A DNA stretch of 64,000 bases from Streptomyces sp. NBC_00223 (GTDB lineage: Bacteria; Actinomycetota; Actinomycetes; Streptomycetales; Streptomycetaceae). Shown in pieces: positions 18,180 through 26,916 of this stretch (the first letter of the stretch is position 1; each line of letters begins with the position of its first letter). The stretch is from the NCBI RefSeq assembly GCF_036199905.1, contig NZ_CP108109.1:7258501-7322500 (forward strand), written 5' to 3'. The notes beneath the pieces were generated by a model. It searched no databases. It saw nothing but the letters and a program-made list of their open reading frames with translations, and was not told the DNA's origin. Position numbers and translations under genes: made by a program.

Positions 18180-18374
18180 CTAGATCTTCAGCCCGCCGAT
18201 CAGCCCGGCCAGGCTGGCTCCGCCCGCCTTGATGCTGGGGGCGATCTCGGTGCTCGCGAGGTAGAAGCCGAACAGCGCGCACACCACCATGTGGGACGCC
18301 TTGAGGCCGTCCTTGCGGAAGAACAGGAAGCAGATGACGCCGAGAAGAACGACGCCGGAGATGGAAAGGATCAT
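18180..18374 (-). CDS. small two-helix membrane protein, 64 aa
   Basis: It begins MILSISGVVLLGVICFLFFRKDGLK, a first membrane helix followed by a positive turn, then a second hydrophobic stretch (HMVVCALFGFYLAS) and a small glycine-rich amphipathic tail. The start is supported by CAGGAGAAG about 6 nt upstream. It may share a transcript with the ATPase gene downstream, as both are on the minus strand. No family with known function is recognised. Confidence 0.72.
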   Translation of the reverse strand: MILSISGVVLLGVICFLFFRKDGLKASHMVVCALFGFYLASTEIAPSIKAGGASLAGLIGGLKI

Positions 18375-18726
18375 TGGGCTCTTCTCCTGGGTGATGGGGA
18401 CGGTCACCATGAGCGCTTCCAGGCTCACAAAAGGTAACGGATCGCGCGCGGCGGCAAACGGGTGATCTGCGGATGAATGGGCCCATTCGGGGTAGAGCCG
18501 GACGCTCGTCATGTGCTCACCGGGCGGGCCCCGGGTGCCGGGACCGCCCGGCCGGACGTGCCTCCGGTGCCCGGGCGCCCGGGTTTCGCCACCGCGGCGA
18601 GGTACGGCGCCGTGCCTGGTCCGTACGGGTGAGCGGCCCTCTCGCCCGGCCCACCGGGCGCCCCCGTGAGCCCCGCGTCCGGTGCCCCCGCGTCCCCGCC
18701 CGGCGTCCCTCCGGCAGGATGGCCGT
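18375..18726. other. Intergenic region between divergent genes
   Basis: This 352-bp gap separates the divergent 64-aa membrane protein and kinase-like genes. Its left part is less GC-rich and holds TGAGCGCTTCCA (18411-18422), which is partly palindromic. The right part is very GC-rich with short inverted repeats (for example GGTGCCCGGGCGCCCGGG). No coding region, RNA gene or mobile element is seen. Confidence 0.6.
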
Positions 18727-19353
18727 GTGCAGTTGACCCCCATCACCTGGCCCCGGATGGCCGAAGCCCTCGCCGCGCGCATCGCGGCCGGCCCGCCACC
18801 CGGCCCCTGGTGGCGCGTCGCCGTGGACGGCGCCCCCGCCGCCCGTACCGGGGAACTCGCCGACGCGCTCGCCGCGGAACTGCCCGCGCTCGGGCACCCC
18901 GTGCTGCGGGTCCGTGCCACCGGCTTCCTGCGGCCCGCGTCCCTGCGGCTGGAGTACGGCCACGAGGACGCCGACGCCTACTACCAACTCTGGCTGGACA
19001 CGGGCGCGTTGCGCCGCGAAGTGCTCGAACCCCTCGGCCCCGGCGGCACCGGCCGCGTACTGCCGTCGCTGCGCGACCCCGTCACCGACCGTTCGACCCG
19101 CGCCGACTATGTACAACTGCCGCCCGGCGGAGTGCTGTTGCTGGACGGCCCGCTGCTGCTCGGGCAGGGGCTGCCGCTCGACCTGACGGTCCATCTGCGG
19201 CTGTCGCGCGGCGCGTTGGAGCGGCGGACGGCGGAGGCCGAGCGGTGGACGCTGCCCGCGTACGAGCGTTACGCGCGCGAGGCGCTGCCGGAGGAGACCG
19301 CCGACGTGACGGTCCGCGCGGACGACCCGCGGCACCCCGCCTGGACCGGCTGA
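18727..19353 (+). CDS. uridine kinase-like protein with degenerate P-loop
   Basis: A 208-residue protein shaped like a nucleoside kinase: FLRPASLRLEYGHEDADAYYQLWLD resembles the lid and substrate region of uridine kinases, and PPGGVLLLDGPLLLG and LTVHLRLSRGALERR fit later strands. The expected GxxGxGKS P-loop reads VAVDGAPAARTGELAD, with no lysine. From memory, streptomycete relatives share this loss, so phosphoryl transfer is doubtful. GTG at 18727 is chosen because the conserved part begins within 30 codons. The GNAT gene follows 97 bp later on the same strand. Confidence 0.7.
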   Translation: MQLTPITWPRMAEALAARIAAGPPPGPWWRVAVDGAPAARTGELADALAAELPALGHPVLRVRATGFLRPASLRLEYGHEDADAYYQLWLDTGALRREVLEPLGPGGTGRVLPSLRDPVTDRSTRADYVQLPPGGVLLLDGPLLLGQGLPLDLTVHLRLSRGALERRTAEAERWTLPAYERYAREALPEETADVTVRADDPRHPAWTG

Positions 19354-19450
19354 AACTCCTTTCGGAGCCCGGCCGTTCGGCTTGATCACCTACGCGGCGG
19401 CGGTCCCGCTTGCCGTGGGACCGCGCACCCCGCTAGCGTCCTCGACCACC

Positions 19451-20467
19451 ATGACTGTCGCCATCGCGCCGCTGACCACCGAACACATACCCCAGGCCGC
19501 GCAGCGGTACGACCGCTGGTTCGCCCGCGCGCGGCGCCCGCCCTCACAGCGGTCCTGGCTGGCCGACGGTCCGGTACGGGGTGAGGAACTGCTCGGCAGG
19601 CTCAACTCCGCACCCGGGCTCGAAGCGGTACGCGCGCTGGACGCGGACGGCGGCATGATCGGGCACCTCGCCGCCGTGCCGCTCGACCTCGCGCCCGACG
19701 ACCCCGCGGCGCTGCGCAGCCATCCGCGCGCCGCCCTGATCCCGCACGGCGGCCACGCGCTGCCCTCCGGGCGGGAGAGCGAGGTGCTGCGCGGGCTCTA
19801 CGCCCGGGTGGCCGAACGTCTCGTCGCCGACCGCCGGTTCGTCCACTACGTCGAGGTGCCCGCCGGGGAGACCGCCACGGACCCCTGGTCCGACCTCGGC
19901 TTCGGGCGGGAACTCGTGCACGGGCTGATGGCCGTCAAGGCGCGCGGCCGGCAGCCGCGCGGGGTGGACGGCCTGGGCATCCGCCGGGCGGGGCTCGGGG
20001 ATCTGCCGCAGATCGGCCGGATGGCCGCGGAGTCCTCGCGCAGGCAGCGCGAGGCCGCGATGTTCCAGCCGCAGCCGGAGGGGGCGCTGGCCGCGCTGCG
20101 GCTGCACTACGCCGACGCGCTCGGCGATCCGCGCTGGGGCGCGTGGATCGCCTCCCGGCGGGGGGAGGAGATCGGGATGGTGCTGGTCGGGCCCGCGGCG
20201 CCCGATCCGGTGATACCCGAGTCGTGCGTCGAGCTGGTGGAGGCGTATGTGGAGCCTCCCGCTCGGGGGGAGGGGATCAGCAGGGTGCTGCTGGCGACGG
20301 CGCTGGCGTGGGCGTACGACAACGGGCACCGGTACATGTCGGCGCGGTGGCGCTCGGGGTCGCCGCTGGCCGCTGGGCACTGGCCGGCGGTGGGGTTCCG
20401 GCCGGTGGCGTACAGGCTCGCGCGGACGCTGGATGCCCGGATGGGCGGGGCGGCCGGCACGTACTGA
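19451..20467 (+). CDS. GNAT-family N-acetyltransferase
   Basis: A 338-residue protein with a C-terminal GNAT fold (about residues 180-325): IRRAGLGDLPQIGRMA, WGAWIASRRGEEIGMVLVG, VELVEAYVEPPARGEGISRVLLATALAWAYDNGHRYMSARW (R/QxxGxG/A-like acetyl-CoA loop as ARGEGIS) and HWPAVGFRPVAYRL. The N-terminal half is likely a second, diverged GNAT module (VRALDADGGMIGHLAAVP, GFGRELVHGLMAV). Acceptor substrate unknown. The gene ends where repeat array D begins. Confidence 0.82.
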   Translation: MTVAIAPLTTEHIPQAAQRYDRWFARARRPPSQRSWLADGPVRGEELLGRLNSAPGLEAVRALDADGGMIGHLAAVPLDLAPDDPAALRSHPRAALIPHGGHALPSGRESEVLRGLYARVAERLVADRRFVHYVEVPAGETATDPWSDLGFGRELVHGLMAVKARGRQPRGVDGLGIRRAGLGDLPQIGRMAAESSRRQREAAMFQPQPEGALAALRLHYADALGDPRWGAWIASRRGEEIGMVLVGPAAPDPVIPESCVELVEAYVEPPARGEGISRVLLATALAWAYDNGHRYMSARWRSGSPLAAGHWPAVGFRPVAYRLARTLDARMGGAAGTY

Positions 20468-21340
20468 CCTCCGGTCGGGAAGCCGGGTACGGTGGCGCGC
20501 CCCCACCGGGCCTGTGCCCCCTGCGGGGGCCCTCCGGGCGGCTGGGCACCGCCGTTCCGCGCCGTTCCGCGTCCCGCGTACCGCCGTCGTGGCGGGAAGA
20601 TCGGGGCTGCGCCCAGGCAGGGCGGCTTGGCACCGCCGGGCTTCGGCGTTCCGCGTCCCGCCGTCGCGGCGGGGCGAGATCGGGGCTGCGCCCCGGCGCT
20701 GTGGTGGTTGCCCGGGCCCCGGAACCTTGCCCCCTGCGGGGGGCTTGGGGCGGTTGGGCACCGCCGGACCGCGCCGTCCCGCGTCCCGCCGTCGCGGCGG
20801 GGAGGGATTTCGGGCTGCGCCCGCTTGGCACCGCCGCCGGACCCTGCCGTCCCGCGTCCCGTCGTCCGGGCGGGAAAGGATTTCGGACTCCGTCCGGGCG
20901 GTGTGGTGGTTGCTGGGGGCGCCTGGCTCGGTCCCGGGCCCTGGAGCCGGTTGAGCTTCGTAGCTCGCCCCTGCGGGGGCTTGGGGTGGCTTGGCACCGC
21001 GGGACCGCGCCGTCTCGCGTCCCGTCGTCGCGGCGGGGAGGGATTTCGGGCTGCGCCCGCTTGGCACCGCCGCCGGACAGCGCTGTCTCGCGTGCCGCCG
21101 TTGCGGCGGGGGAGGTCGGGGGGTTTGGGGGCTTTCCGGAGGGGGTTGTGGGGGGTGTCACAGGGGGAATACGGGGGTGGGTCGCGGGGGTACGGAGCGT
21201 GGTTGGTTTGGGGGGTTTGTTACGCGACGGGGAGCGGACCCGTACCCGGGGTGAGCGGATCGCGCACACGCAGGCGGCACCGTACGACCAGGAGTGACCG
21301 TCCCGCCGCCGCGGCGGAGGTCCGGCGAGGCGCACACTTG
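20468..21340. repeat. Non-coding region with composite palindrome array D
   Basis: No gene is supported. Palindrome cores occur at 20581-20596, 20657-20673, 20785-20801, 20858-20874 (degenerate), 21021-21037, 21094-21110 and 21302-21317. A composite block is repeated with a 236-bp offset: GGAGGGATTTCGGGCTGCGC and the following GCTTGGCACCGCCGCCGGAC occur after 20801 and again after 21037. Each core is preceded by GGCACCGC-GG..CGCGTCCCG as in array A. The array runs up to the leader of the LysM-M23 gene, ending about 90 bp before the riboswitch. Confidence 0.88.
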
Positions 21341-21409
21341 CCCCCGCCCGACGCAGTCGTCTAGCTTCCAATTTCTGCGGGCATCGCCCGCTATCCCATC
21401 CGCCGGGCG

Positions 21410-21596
21410 GTACGCCGAATCCTGCCGCCGCCCGGTTCTCCGGACCACCGAGCACTCAGGGCAGGAGCGGGGGACCCAGGTAAGCCGCCGTCCGTACCAC
21501 GGGACGGCTTGGGGTGAAGTCGCGGCGCCGTACCCACAGCGCAGCGCGGCCGGGCATCTCCTGCCCGAACCCGACAGCTCACCTCGCAGGCGTAGG
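21410..21596 (+). ncRNA. cyclic di-AMP riboswitch (ydaO-yuaA type)
   Basis: The leader of the LysM-M23 peptidase gene carries the conserved blocks of this class in order: CGCCGAATCCTGCC, GGCAGGAGCGGGGGACCCA, TTGGGGTGAAGTCGCGGC, GGGCATCTCCTGCCCGAACCCGACAGCT and ACCTCGCAGGCGTAGGAGAGG. The class binds c-di-AMP and, in actinomycetes, commonly switches off cell-wall hydrolase genes such as Rpf and M23 proteins. The boundaries are approximate. The ribosome-binding site AGGAGAGG lies at the 3' edge, 11 nt before the ATG. Confidence 0.93.
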
Positions 21597-21610
21597 AGAG
21601 GAAATCCCCC

Positions 21611-22600
21611 ATGCCCGCAAAGGGACAGCATCGCAAGCCCCGCCGCCTCAACCGCCTCACCCGTGTCTGCATCGCCGCCGGCACCGGAGGCGCCGCCCTC
21701 GCACTGCCGCTGGTCAGCGCCGTGAACGCGTCGGCCGCCACCCCCGCGGCCGCGTCGGCCGAGGCCCGCACGACGACCGTCGCCACCGCGTCCGCGCACG
21801 GCGCCGAGCACCACAAGGGCGGGAAGGCCAAGACCTACGACGTGGTCAGCGGCGACACACTGTCGAAGATCGCGGTCACGCACCACGTGCCCGGCGGCTG
21901 GCACCGGCTCTACCACGAGAACAAGTCGGTCATCGGCTCCGACCCGAACCTGATCCACCCGGGCCAGCACCTCACGCTGCGTGGCGCCCACGTCGAGAAG
22001 CCGCTCGTGGCCAAGCCCGAGTCGGCCCCGGCCAAGCCCGCCGCGCCCGCGAAGCCCGCGCCCGCGAAGCCCGCGCCCGCGAAGCCCGCGCCCGCGAAGC
22101 CCGCGCCCGCCAAGCCCGCGCCGCAGCAGCCCACCGCCAAGGACACGACCGTGTCCACGACGGACACCGCAGCCGCCACCGCGAGCTCGTCCACCGGCTA
22201 CATGAAGCCGGTCGGGAACGCCGCGATCGGGACGGGCTACAAGGCGTCCGGTTCGCTGTGGTCGAGCGGTTCGCACACCGGCGTGGACTTCCTCGTCGGC
22301 TCGGGCACCCCGGTGCACGCGGTCGCCGCGGGCACGGTGGTGTCGGCGGGCGCGGACGGCGCGTACGGCAACGACGTGATCATCAAGCACGCCGACGGCA
22401 AGTACACGCTGTACGGCCACCTGACGAAGCCGCTGGTCTCGGCCGGCCAGACGGTCACCGAGGGCCAGGAGATCGGCATCTCGGGCGCCACCGGCAACGT
22501 CACCGGACCTCACCTGCACTTCGAGGTCCGCACCACGCCGAACTACGGCTCCGACATCGACCCGGTCGCCTACATGGCCTCGCACGGCGTCACCATCTGA
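21611..22600 (+). CDS. secreted LysM and M23 peptidoglycan endopeptidase
   Basis: A 329-residue exported protein. It has a signal peptide (residues 1-43, cleavage near NASAATPA), a LysM domain (about 72-122: YDVVSGDTLSKIAVTHHVPGGWHRLYHENK), a linker of alternating KPAPA repeats (about 137-175), and an M23 metallopeptidase domain (about 205-329). Zinc-site motifs are HTGVDFLVGSGTPVHAVAAG and GPHLHFEVR. It probably cuts peptidoglycan cross-links during growth or spore germination. The c-di-AMP riboswitch in its leader links its expression to that second messenger. Confidence 0.94.
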   Translation: MPAKGQHRKPRRLNRLTRVCIAAGTGGAALALPLVSAVNASAATPAAASAEARTTTVATASAHGAEHHKGGKAKTYDVVSGDTLSKIAVTHHVPGGWHRLYHENKSVIGSDPNLIHPGQHLTLRGAHVEKPLVAKPESAPAKPAAPAKPAPAKPAPAKPAPAKPAPAKPAPQQPTAKDTTVSTTDTAAATASSSTGYMKPVGNAAIGTGYKASGSLWSSGSHTGVDFLVGSGTPVHAVAAGTVVSAGADGAYGNDVIIKHADGKYTLYGHLTKPLVSAGQTVTEGQEIGISGATGNVTGPHLHFEVRTTPNYGSDIDPVAYMASHGVTI

Positions 22601-22612
22601 CCCGTACGAGCC

Positions 22613-22708
22613 CCGGCCGGCTGAACCACCCCCACAGCCGGCCGGACCCCCCGGCGCCCACGCGGCAGCCGTACCGTGCCCGCCCGGTCTCCATCACCGG
22701 GCGGGCAC
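22613..22708. terminator. Pair of hairpins between the M23 and LuxR convergent genes
   Basis: CCGGCCGGCTG (22613-22623) pairs with CAGCCGGCCGG (22635-22645). A second hairpin pairs GTGCCCGCCCGG (22676-22687) with CCGGGCGGGCAC (22697-22708). They lie between the 3' ends of two convergent genes and probably end one transcript each. Confidence 0.75.
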
Positions 22709-22751
22709 ACCCCTGCGCGGACACGCGCGCGTCAGCGGAGACGCGCGCCCG

Positions 22752-25541
22752 TCAGGGGAAGAGCGGCGCCAGCTCGCCGCGCGAGACGACCCCCAGCTTC
22801 GGATACGCCTTGTACAGGTGGTAGCCGACCGTCCGCGGACTGAGGAAGAGCTGCGCGGCGATGTCCCGGTTGGACAGCCCCCGCGCCGCCAGCCGTACGA
22901 TCTGCGACTCCTGCGGGGTGAGTCCGGCCTCGTCGGCCACCGAGCGGGACTGCTGACCAGCCGTCACCGAGGCTCCGGAGGCGCGCAGTTCGGTACGCGC
23001 CCGGTCCGCCCAGGGCGCCGCGCCCAGCCGTTCGAAGGCGTCGAGCGCGGTCCGCAGCCGCCCGCGCGCCTCGCTGCTGCGCCGGGCCCGCCGCAGCCAC
23101 TCGCCGTACAGCAGCTCGGTGCGCGCCGCCTCCATCGGCCGCCCGTGCGGGTCGTGCGCGCGCAGCGCCTCGGCGAAGTACGCCTCCGCCCGCGCGTCCG
23201 GAGCCCGCAGCGCCCGGCAGCGGGCCACCAGCGCCGCCGCCCAGCCCTGCCCCGACCGCTCGGCCCACCGCTCGAACCGGGCGAACGCCTCGTCGGCCCG
23301 CTCCGGCACCCCGAGCCGTACCGCCGCCTCCACCAGATCCGGGACGCTGCGGGTGGCGCAGATGTGGTGCCGTACGGTCGGCTCGGTCAGCAGGTCGAGC
23401 CGGTCGAGCGCCGACCGGGCGCGGCCCAGGCCGAGTTCGAGCAGGCCCTGCGACCAGTACGCCCAGGGCGCGCCCGGGGCCATGGCCGCGCCCGTGCCCG
23501 CCGACAGCGCCCGGTCCACATGCGTACGGCAGCCCTCCTCGTCGCCGCGGACCGCCGCGACATGGGCCAGTACGCTGCTCAACTGGCTGACCCACTGGCC
23601 CTGTTGCGCGTCCCGCGAGATCCGCAGGCCCTCGCTCGCGGTCGCCTCGGCCTCGGCGTGGCGGGCCGCGAAGATCTCCGCCTCCGCGCGGAAGAACAGC
23701 ACCGTGGTCAGCCGCCCGACGCCCCCGCTGTTCCGGCTCTCCTCGGCGAGCACGGTGGTCAGGTCGTACGCGTCCGCGTCCTGGCCGAGCGCCAGGCCGA
23801 CCCCGCAGAGCATCACCAGGTCCCGCGGGTCGACCCGGCCGCCGCGCGCCGCCCGGGCCGCCGCGGCGGCCTCGCGCACGGCCGGCGGCACCGGACGCGC
23901 GGCCCGGCCCATCGCGCCGACCAGGAAGTCGGCGACCGGCCGGATCGGCGCGTCGGCGGACAGTTCGAGCGCGCCCAGCCGGGCCATGGTGTCGTCGACC
24001 GCGTCCGCGCCCAGATACCAGGCGGTGTGCGCGGCCTGCACCAGCATCCGGGCCGCGCGCGCCGGGTCCGGCCCGGCCGCGAGCGCCGCGCCTTCGGCCA
24101 GCATCCGGTGGGCGCTGGGGAACGCGCCCTGCCAGAAGTCCGCCAGCGCCTGGACGTGCAGCATCCTGGCCCGCAGCACCGGGCCGTCCGTCGCCTCGGT
24201 GGACCCGGCCGCCCCGGCGTCGCGGGTGCTGTCGGCGTCGTCGGCGTCCCGCGCGGCCTGCTTCGCGAAGGCCCTGGCCCGGTCGATCTCGCCCGCCTCG
24301 GAGGCCGACTCGGCGGCCAGCACCAGCCGTTCGATCCGGGCCCGGGGGTCGGTGCTGAGCCGCGCGGCCCGCTCGTAGGCGGCGGCCGCGGCGGCGTGGC
24401 CGCTGCGCTCCCGGGCCCGGCCCGCGGTCTCCTGGAGCGCGGCGGCCACCGCTTCGTCCGGGCCGGTGGCGGCGGCCGCCAGATGCCAGGCCCTGCGGTC
24501 GGCGTCGCGCACCGGGTCGGCCGCCTCCGCGAGCGCCCGGTGGACCGCCAACCGCTCGGGCAGCGGCGCGCGCTGGTGGACCGCGGCCCGTACCAGCGGG
24601 TGCCGGAACCGCAGCGTGTCCTCGTCGTCCACATAGACGAGTCCGGCCTTCTCGGCCGGCGGCAGGTCCGCCACGCCGATGCCGAGCCGGTCGGCGGCCC
24701 GGACAAGCGCGTCCGGGGCGCCGCTGTGCTCGGCGGCGGCCAGCAGCAGCAATGTCCGGGTGCCCGGAGGCAGCCGGCTGATCTGGCCGTGGAACGCCAT
24801 CCGCAACCGGCTGGTCAGCGGCAGCGGGTCCGGGCCCGCGGGCTCCGGCTGTCCCGGGCGCAGGGCGAGCGGCAGTTCCAGCAGCGCCAGCGGGTTGCCC
24901 CGCGCCTCGGCCAGCACCCGGCGCCGTACGGCCGCGCCCAGTTCCCCGGCGCGGTCGCCGCGGTCGGTGAGCAGGGCCGCCGACGCGGTGTCGTCCAGAG
25001 CGGTCAGCCGCAGTTCCGCCAGGCCGGGCGCGGGGAAGCGGCCCTCGCCGTCGCGGGCCGCGAAGACCATCGCGATGCCCTCGGCGTCCAGCCGCCGGGC
25101 GGCGAAGACCAGCGCGTCGGTGGAGGCGCGGTCCAGCCACTGGGCGTCGTCCACCACGCACAGCAGCGGGCCGTCGCCCGCGTGGTCCGAGAGCAGCGAC
25201 AGCACGGCAAGGCCGACGAACATCGGCTCGCTCGCGCCCTCGGCCGCCAGCCCGAACGCGGCCCGCAGCGCCCGGCGTTGGGGCTCCGGCAGCGCGTCCA
25301 GCGAGCCGAGCGCCTTGCGCAGCAGCAACTGGATTCCGGCGTAAGGCAGTTCGGCCTCGAATTCGACACCCGAGCCGCGTACCAAGGTCATTCCGGCGGC
25401 CTCGGCCACCGTGTGCTCCAGCAGCGCGGTCTTGCCGATACCGGCCTCGCCGCGCAGCACGAGTACGCCGCTGCGGCCCGCGCGTGCCTCGTCGAGCAGC
25501 GTGCCGAGCGCGGCCGCTTCCCCGTCCCGTCCGTACAACAT
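22752..25541 (-). CDS. LuxR-family LAL-type ATPase regulator
   Basis: A 929-residue large ATP-binding LuxR regulator. The N-terminal NTPase has Walker A GEAGIGKTALLEH and Walker B LLCVVDDAQWLD. A long helical, TPR-like middle (about residues 330-850) rich in Ala and Arg follows. The C-terminal LuxR helix-turn-helix is LTPQESQIVRLAARGLSNRDIAAQLFLSPRTVGYHLYKAYPKLG (split across residues 878-922). Proteins of this class activate secondary metabolism or sugar genes; the target here is not evident. The ATG at 25541 is preceded by TAGCGT about 10 nt upstream, suggesting a nearly leaderless transcript. An ATG at 25571 is an alternative. Confidence 0.9.
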   Translation of the reverse strand: MLYGRDGEAAALGTLLDEARAGRSGVLVLRGEAGIGKTALLEHTVAEAAGMTLVRGSGVEFEAELPYAGIQLLLRKALGSLDALPEPQRRALRAAFGLAAEGASEPMFVGLAVLSLLSDHAGDGPLLCVVDDAQWLDRASTDALVFAARRLDAEGIAMVFAARDGEGRFPAPGLAELRLTALDDTASAALLTDRGDRAGELGAAVRRRVLAEARGNPLALLELPLALRPGQPEPAGPDPLPLTSRLRMAFHGQISRLPPGTRTLLLLAAAEHSGAPDALVRAADRLGIGVADLPPAEKAGLVYVDDEDTLRFRHPLVRAAVHQRAPLPERLAVHRALAEAADPVRDADRRAWHLAAAATGPDEAVAAALQETAGRARERSGHAAAAAAYERAARLSTDPRARIERLVLAAESASEAGEIDRARAFAKQAARDADDADSTRDAGAAGSTEATDGPVLRARMLHVQALADFWQGAFPSAHRMLAEGAALAAGPDPARAARMLVQAAHTAWYLGADAVDDTMARLGALELSADAPIRPVADFLVGAMGRAARPVPPAVREAAAAARAARGGRVDPRDLVMLCGVGLALGQDADAYDLTTVLAEESRNSGGVGRLTTVLFFRAEAEIFAARHAEAEATASEGLRISRDAQQGQWVSQLSSVLAHVAAVRGDEEGCRTHVDRALSAGTGAAMAPGAPWAYWSQGLLELGLGRARSALDRLDLLTEPTVRHHICATRSVPDLVEAAVRLGVPERADEAFARFERWAERSGQGWAAALVARCRALRAPDARAEAYFAEALRAHDPHGRPMEAARTELLYGEWLRRARRSSEARGRLRTALDAFERLGAAPWADRARTELRASGASVTAGQQSRSVADEAGLTPQESQIVRLAARGLSNRDIAAQLFLSPRTVGYHLYKAYPKLGVVSRGELAPLFP

Positions 25542-25764
25542 GCGCTCCACGCTAGGGCCTGCCGCCGACATGCCGCCCGGGCGGGTCCTGCGCGTTGTCC
25601 TCCGCGGGACTGCGGGACTGCGGGACTTGCGGGGCTTCCAGCGCTCTGCGGCTGCCCGTGCGCGGGGTCCGCCGATCATCGGCGCGCGGGGCCGGCGGGG
25701 TGACCGATCTCCGGCCCGAGCACATAGCGTCCCGCCGGTGCCGCCGCCCGTCGGGCTGCGGGGC

Positions 25765-26916
25765 TTACGCGTCCGCCACGGGGAGGGTGCTTTGGATCTG
25801 GCGGAGGAAGGCCGTGTTGTCCGGGGTCTGGCGGATGCGTTCCAGCAGGACCTCCAGGCCGGACTGGGCGTCGCGGCCGTGCAGCGCCCGGCGCAGGCCG
25901 CGGATCACCGACAGATCGCCGGCCGGCTGCAACAGTTCCTCACGGCGGGTCCACGACGTCACGATGTCGAGCGCCGGGAAGATCCGCCGCTCGGCCAGCG
26001 AACGGTCCAGGTGCAGTTCCATGTTGCCCGTGCTCTTCAGCTCCTCGTAGAAGAAGCCGTCGGCCCGCGAACCGGTGTCGACCAGCGCGGTCGCCAGGAT
26101 CGTCAGCGAACCGCCCTCCTCGGCCAGCCGCGCCGCGCCGAACACCCGCTTCGGGCCGAGCAGCGCCCCCGCGTCCACACCGCCGGAGAGTGTACGGCCG
26201 ACGCCGGTCGTCGCCGTGTTGTGCGCGCGGCACAGCCGGGTCAGCGAGTCCAGCAGGATCACCACGTCCTGGCCCAGTTCCACCAGCCGCTTGGCCCGCT
26301 CGACGGCCAGTTCCGCGACCGCGATGTGGTGCTTGGCGGGCTGGTCGAAGGTCGAGGCGATCACCTCGCCACGTACGCTTCTGCGCATGTCGGTGACCTC
26401 TTCGGGGCGCTCGTCGAGCAGCACCACCATCAGATGGACCTCGGGGTGGTTGGCCTCGATCGCGGCCGCGATGCTCTGGAGCAGGACGGTCTTGCCGGCC
26501 TTGGGCGGCGAGACGATCAGCCCGCGCTGGCCCTTGCCGACCGGCGCCATCAGATCGATCAGCCGCCCGGCCACCGCGCCCGAGCCCTTGAGCCGCCCGC
26601 TCTCCAGCCGCAGCCGCTCCCGAGGGTGAAGCGGCGTCAGATCGCCGAAGTGCGGGCGCTCCCGGCCGGTCGGTGCCGTGCCGTTGACCAGCAGCACTTC
26701 CGCGAGGACGCCGGGCCGGAGGGTCCGGCCCTCCACCAGGTCCCCCTTGCGCAGCCCGGCCTTGCGGATCAGCGCCTGGGGGACCTGTACGTCGTCGGGG
26801 GTCGCCGCCCATTCGGCGCCCCGCAGGCGGCCCTGAGCGCCGCCGATGTCGAGCACGCCCGCCACCGTTCGCGGCAAGTCCCGCTGAACAGGGGGGCGTT
26901 CGAGAATCTCAGTCAT
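25765..26916 (-). CDS. short transcription termination factor Rho paralogue
   Basis: A 383-residue Rho with a brief RNA-binding N-terminal part (about residues 20-95: VLDIGGAQGRLRG, VPQALIRKAGLRKGDLVEG) and a full RecA-type motor. Walker A is SPPKAGKTVLLQ (Lys142), the catalytic region is VVLLDERPEEVTDM, Walker B/Q-loop is VVILLDSLTRLCRAHN, and the R-loop region contains GGSLTILATALVDTGSRAD. It is shorter than E. coli Rho (419 aa) and much shorter than the principal streptomycete Rho, which has a large N-terminal insertion. It is likely a second Rho copy. It sits downstream of the Mrr-TerD gene. Confidence 0.9.
   Translation of the reverse strand: MTEILERPPVQRDLPRTVAGVLDIGGAQGRLRGAEWAATPDDVQVPQALIRKAGLRKGDLVEGRTLRPGVLAEVLLVNGTAPTGRERPHFGDLTPLHPRERLRLESGRLKGSGAVAGRLIDLMAPVGKGQRGLIVSPPKAGKTVLLQSIAAAIEANHPEVHLMVVLLDERPEEVTDMRRSVRGEVIASTFDQPAKHHIAVAELAVERAKRLVELGQDVVILLDSLTRLCRAHNTATTGVGRTLSGGVDAGALLGPKRVFGAARLAEEGGSLTILATALVDTGSRADGFFYEELKSTGNMELHLDRSLAERRIFPALDIVTSWTRREELLQPAGDLSVIRGLRRALHGRDAQSGLEVLLERIRQTPDNTAFLRQIQSTLPVADA

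Noticed and set aside
15655..18374. Integrated conjugative plasmid around the FtsK-like ATPase
   Set aside because: No integrase, att duplication, tRNA or replication gene is seen, and base composition matches the surroundings.
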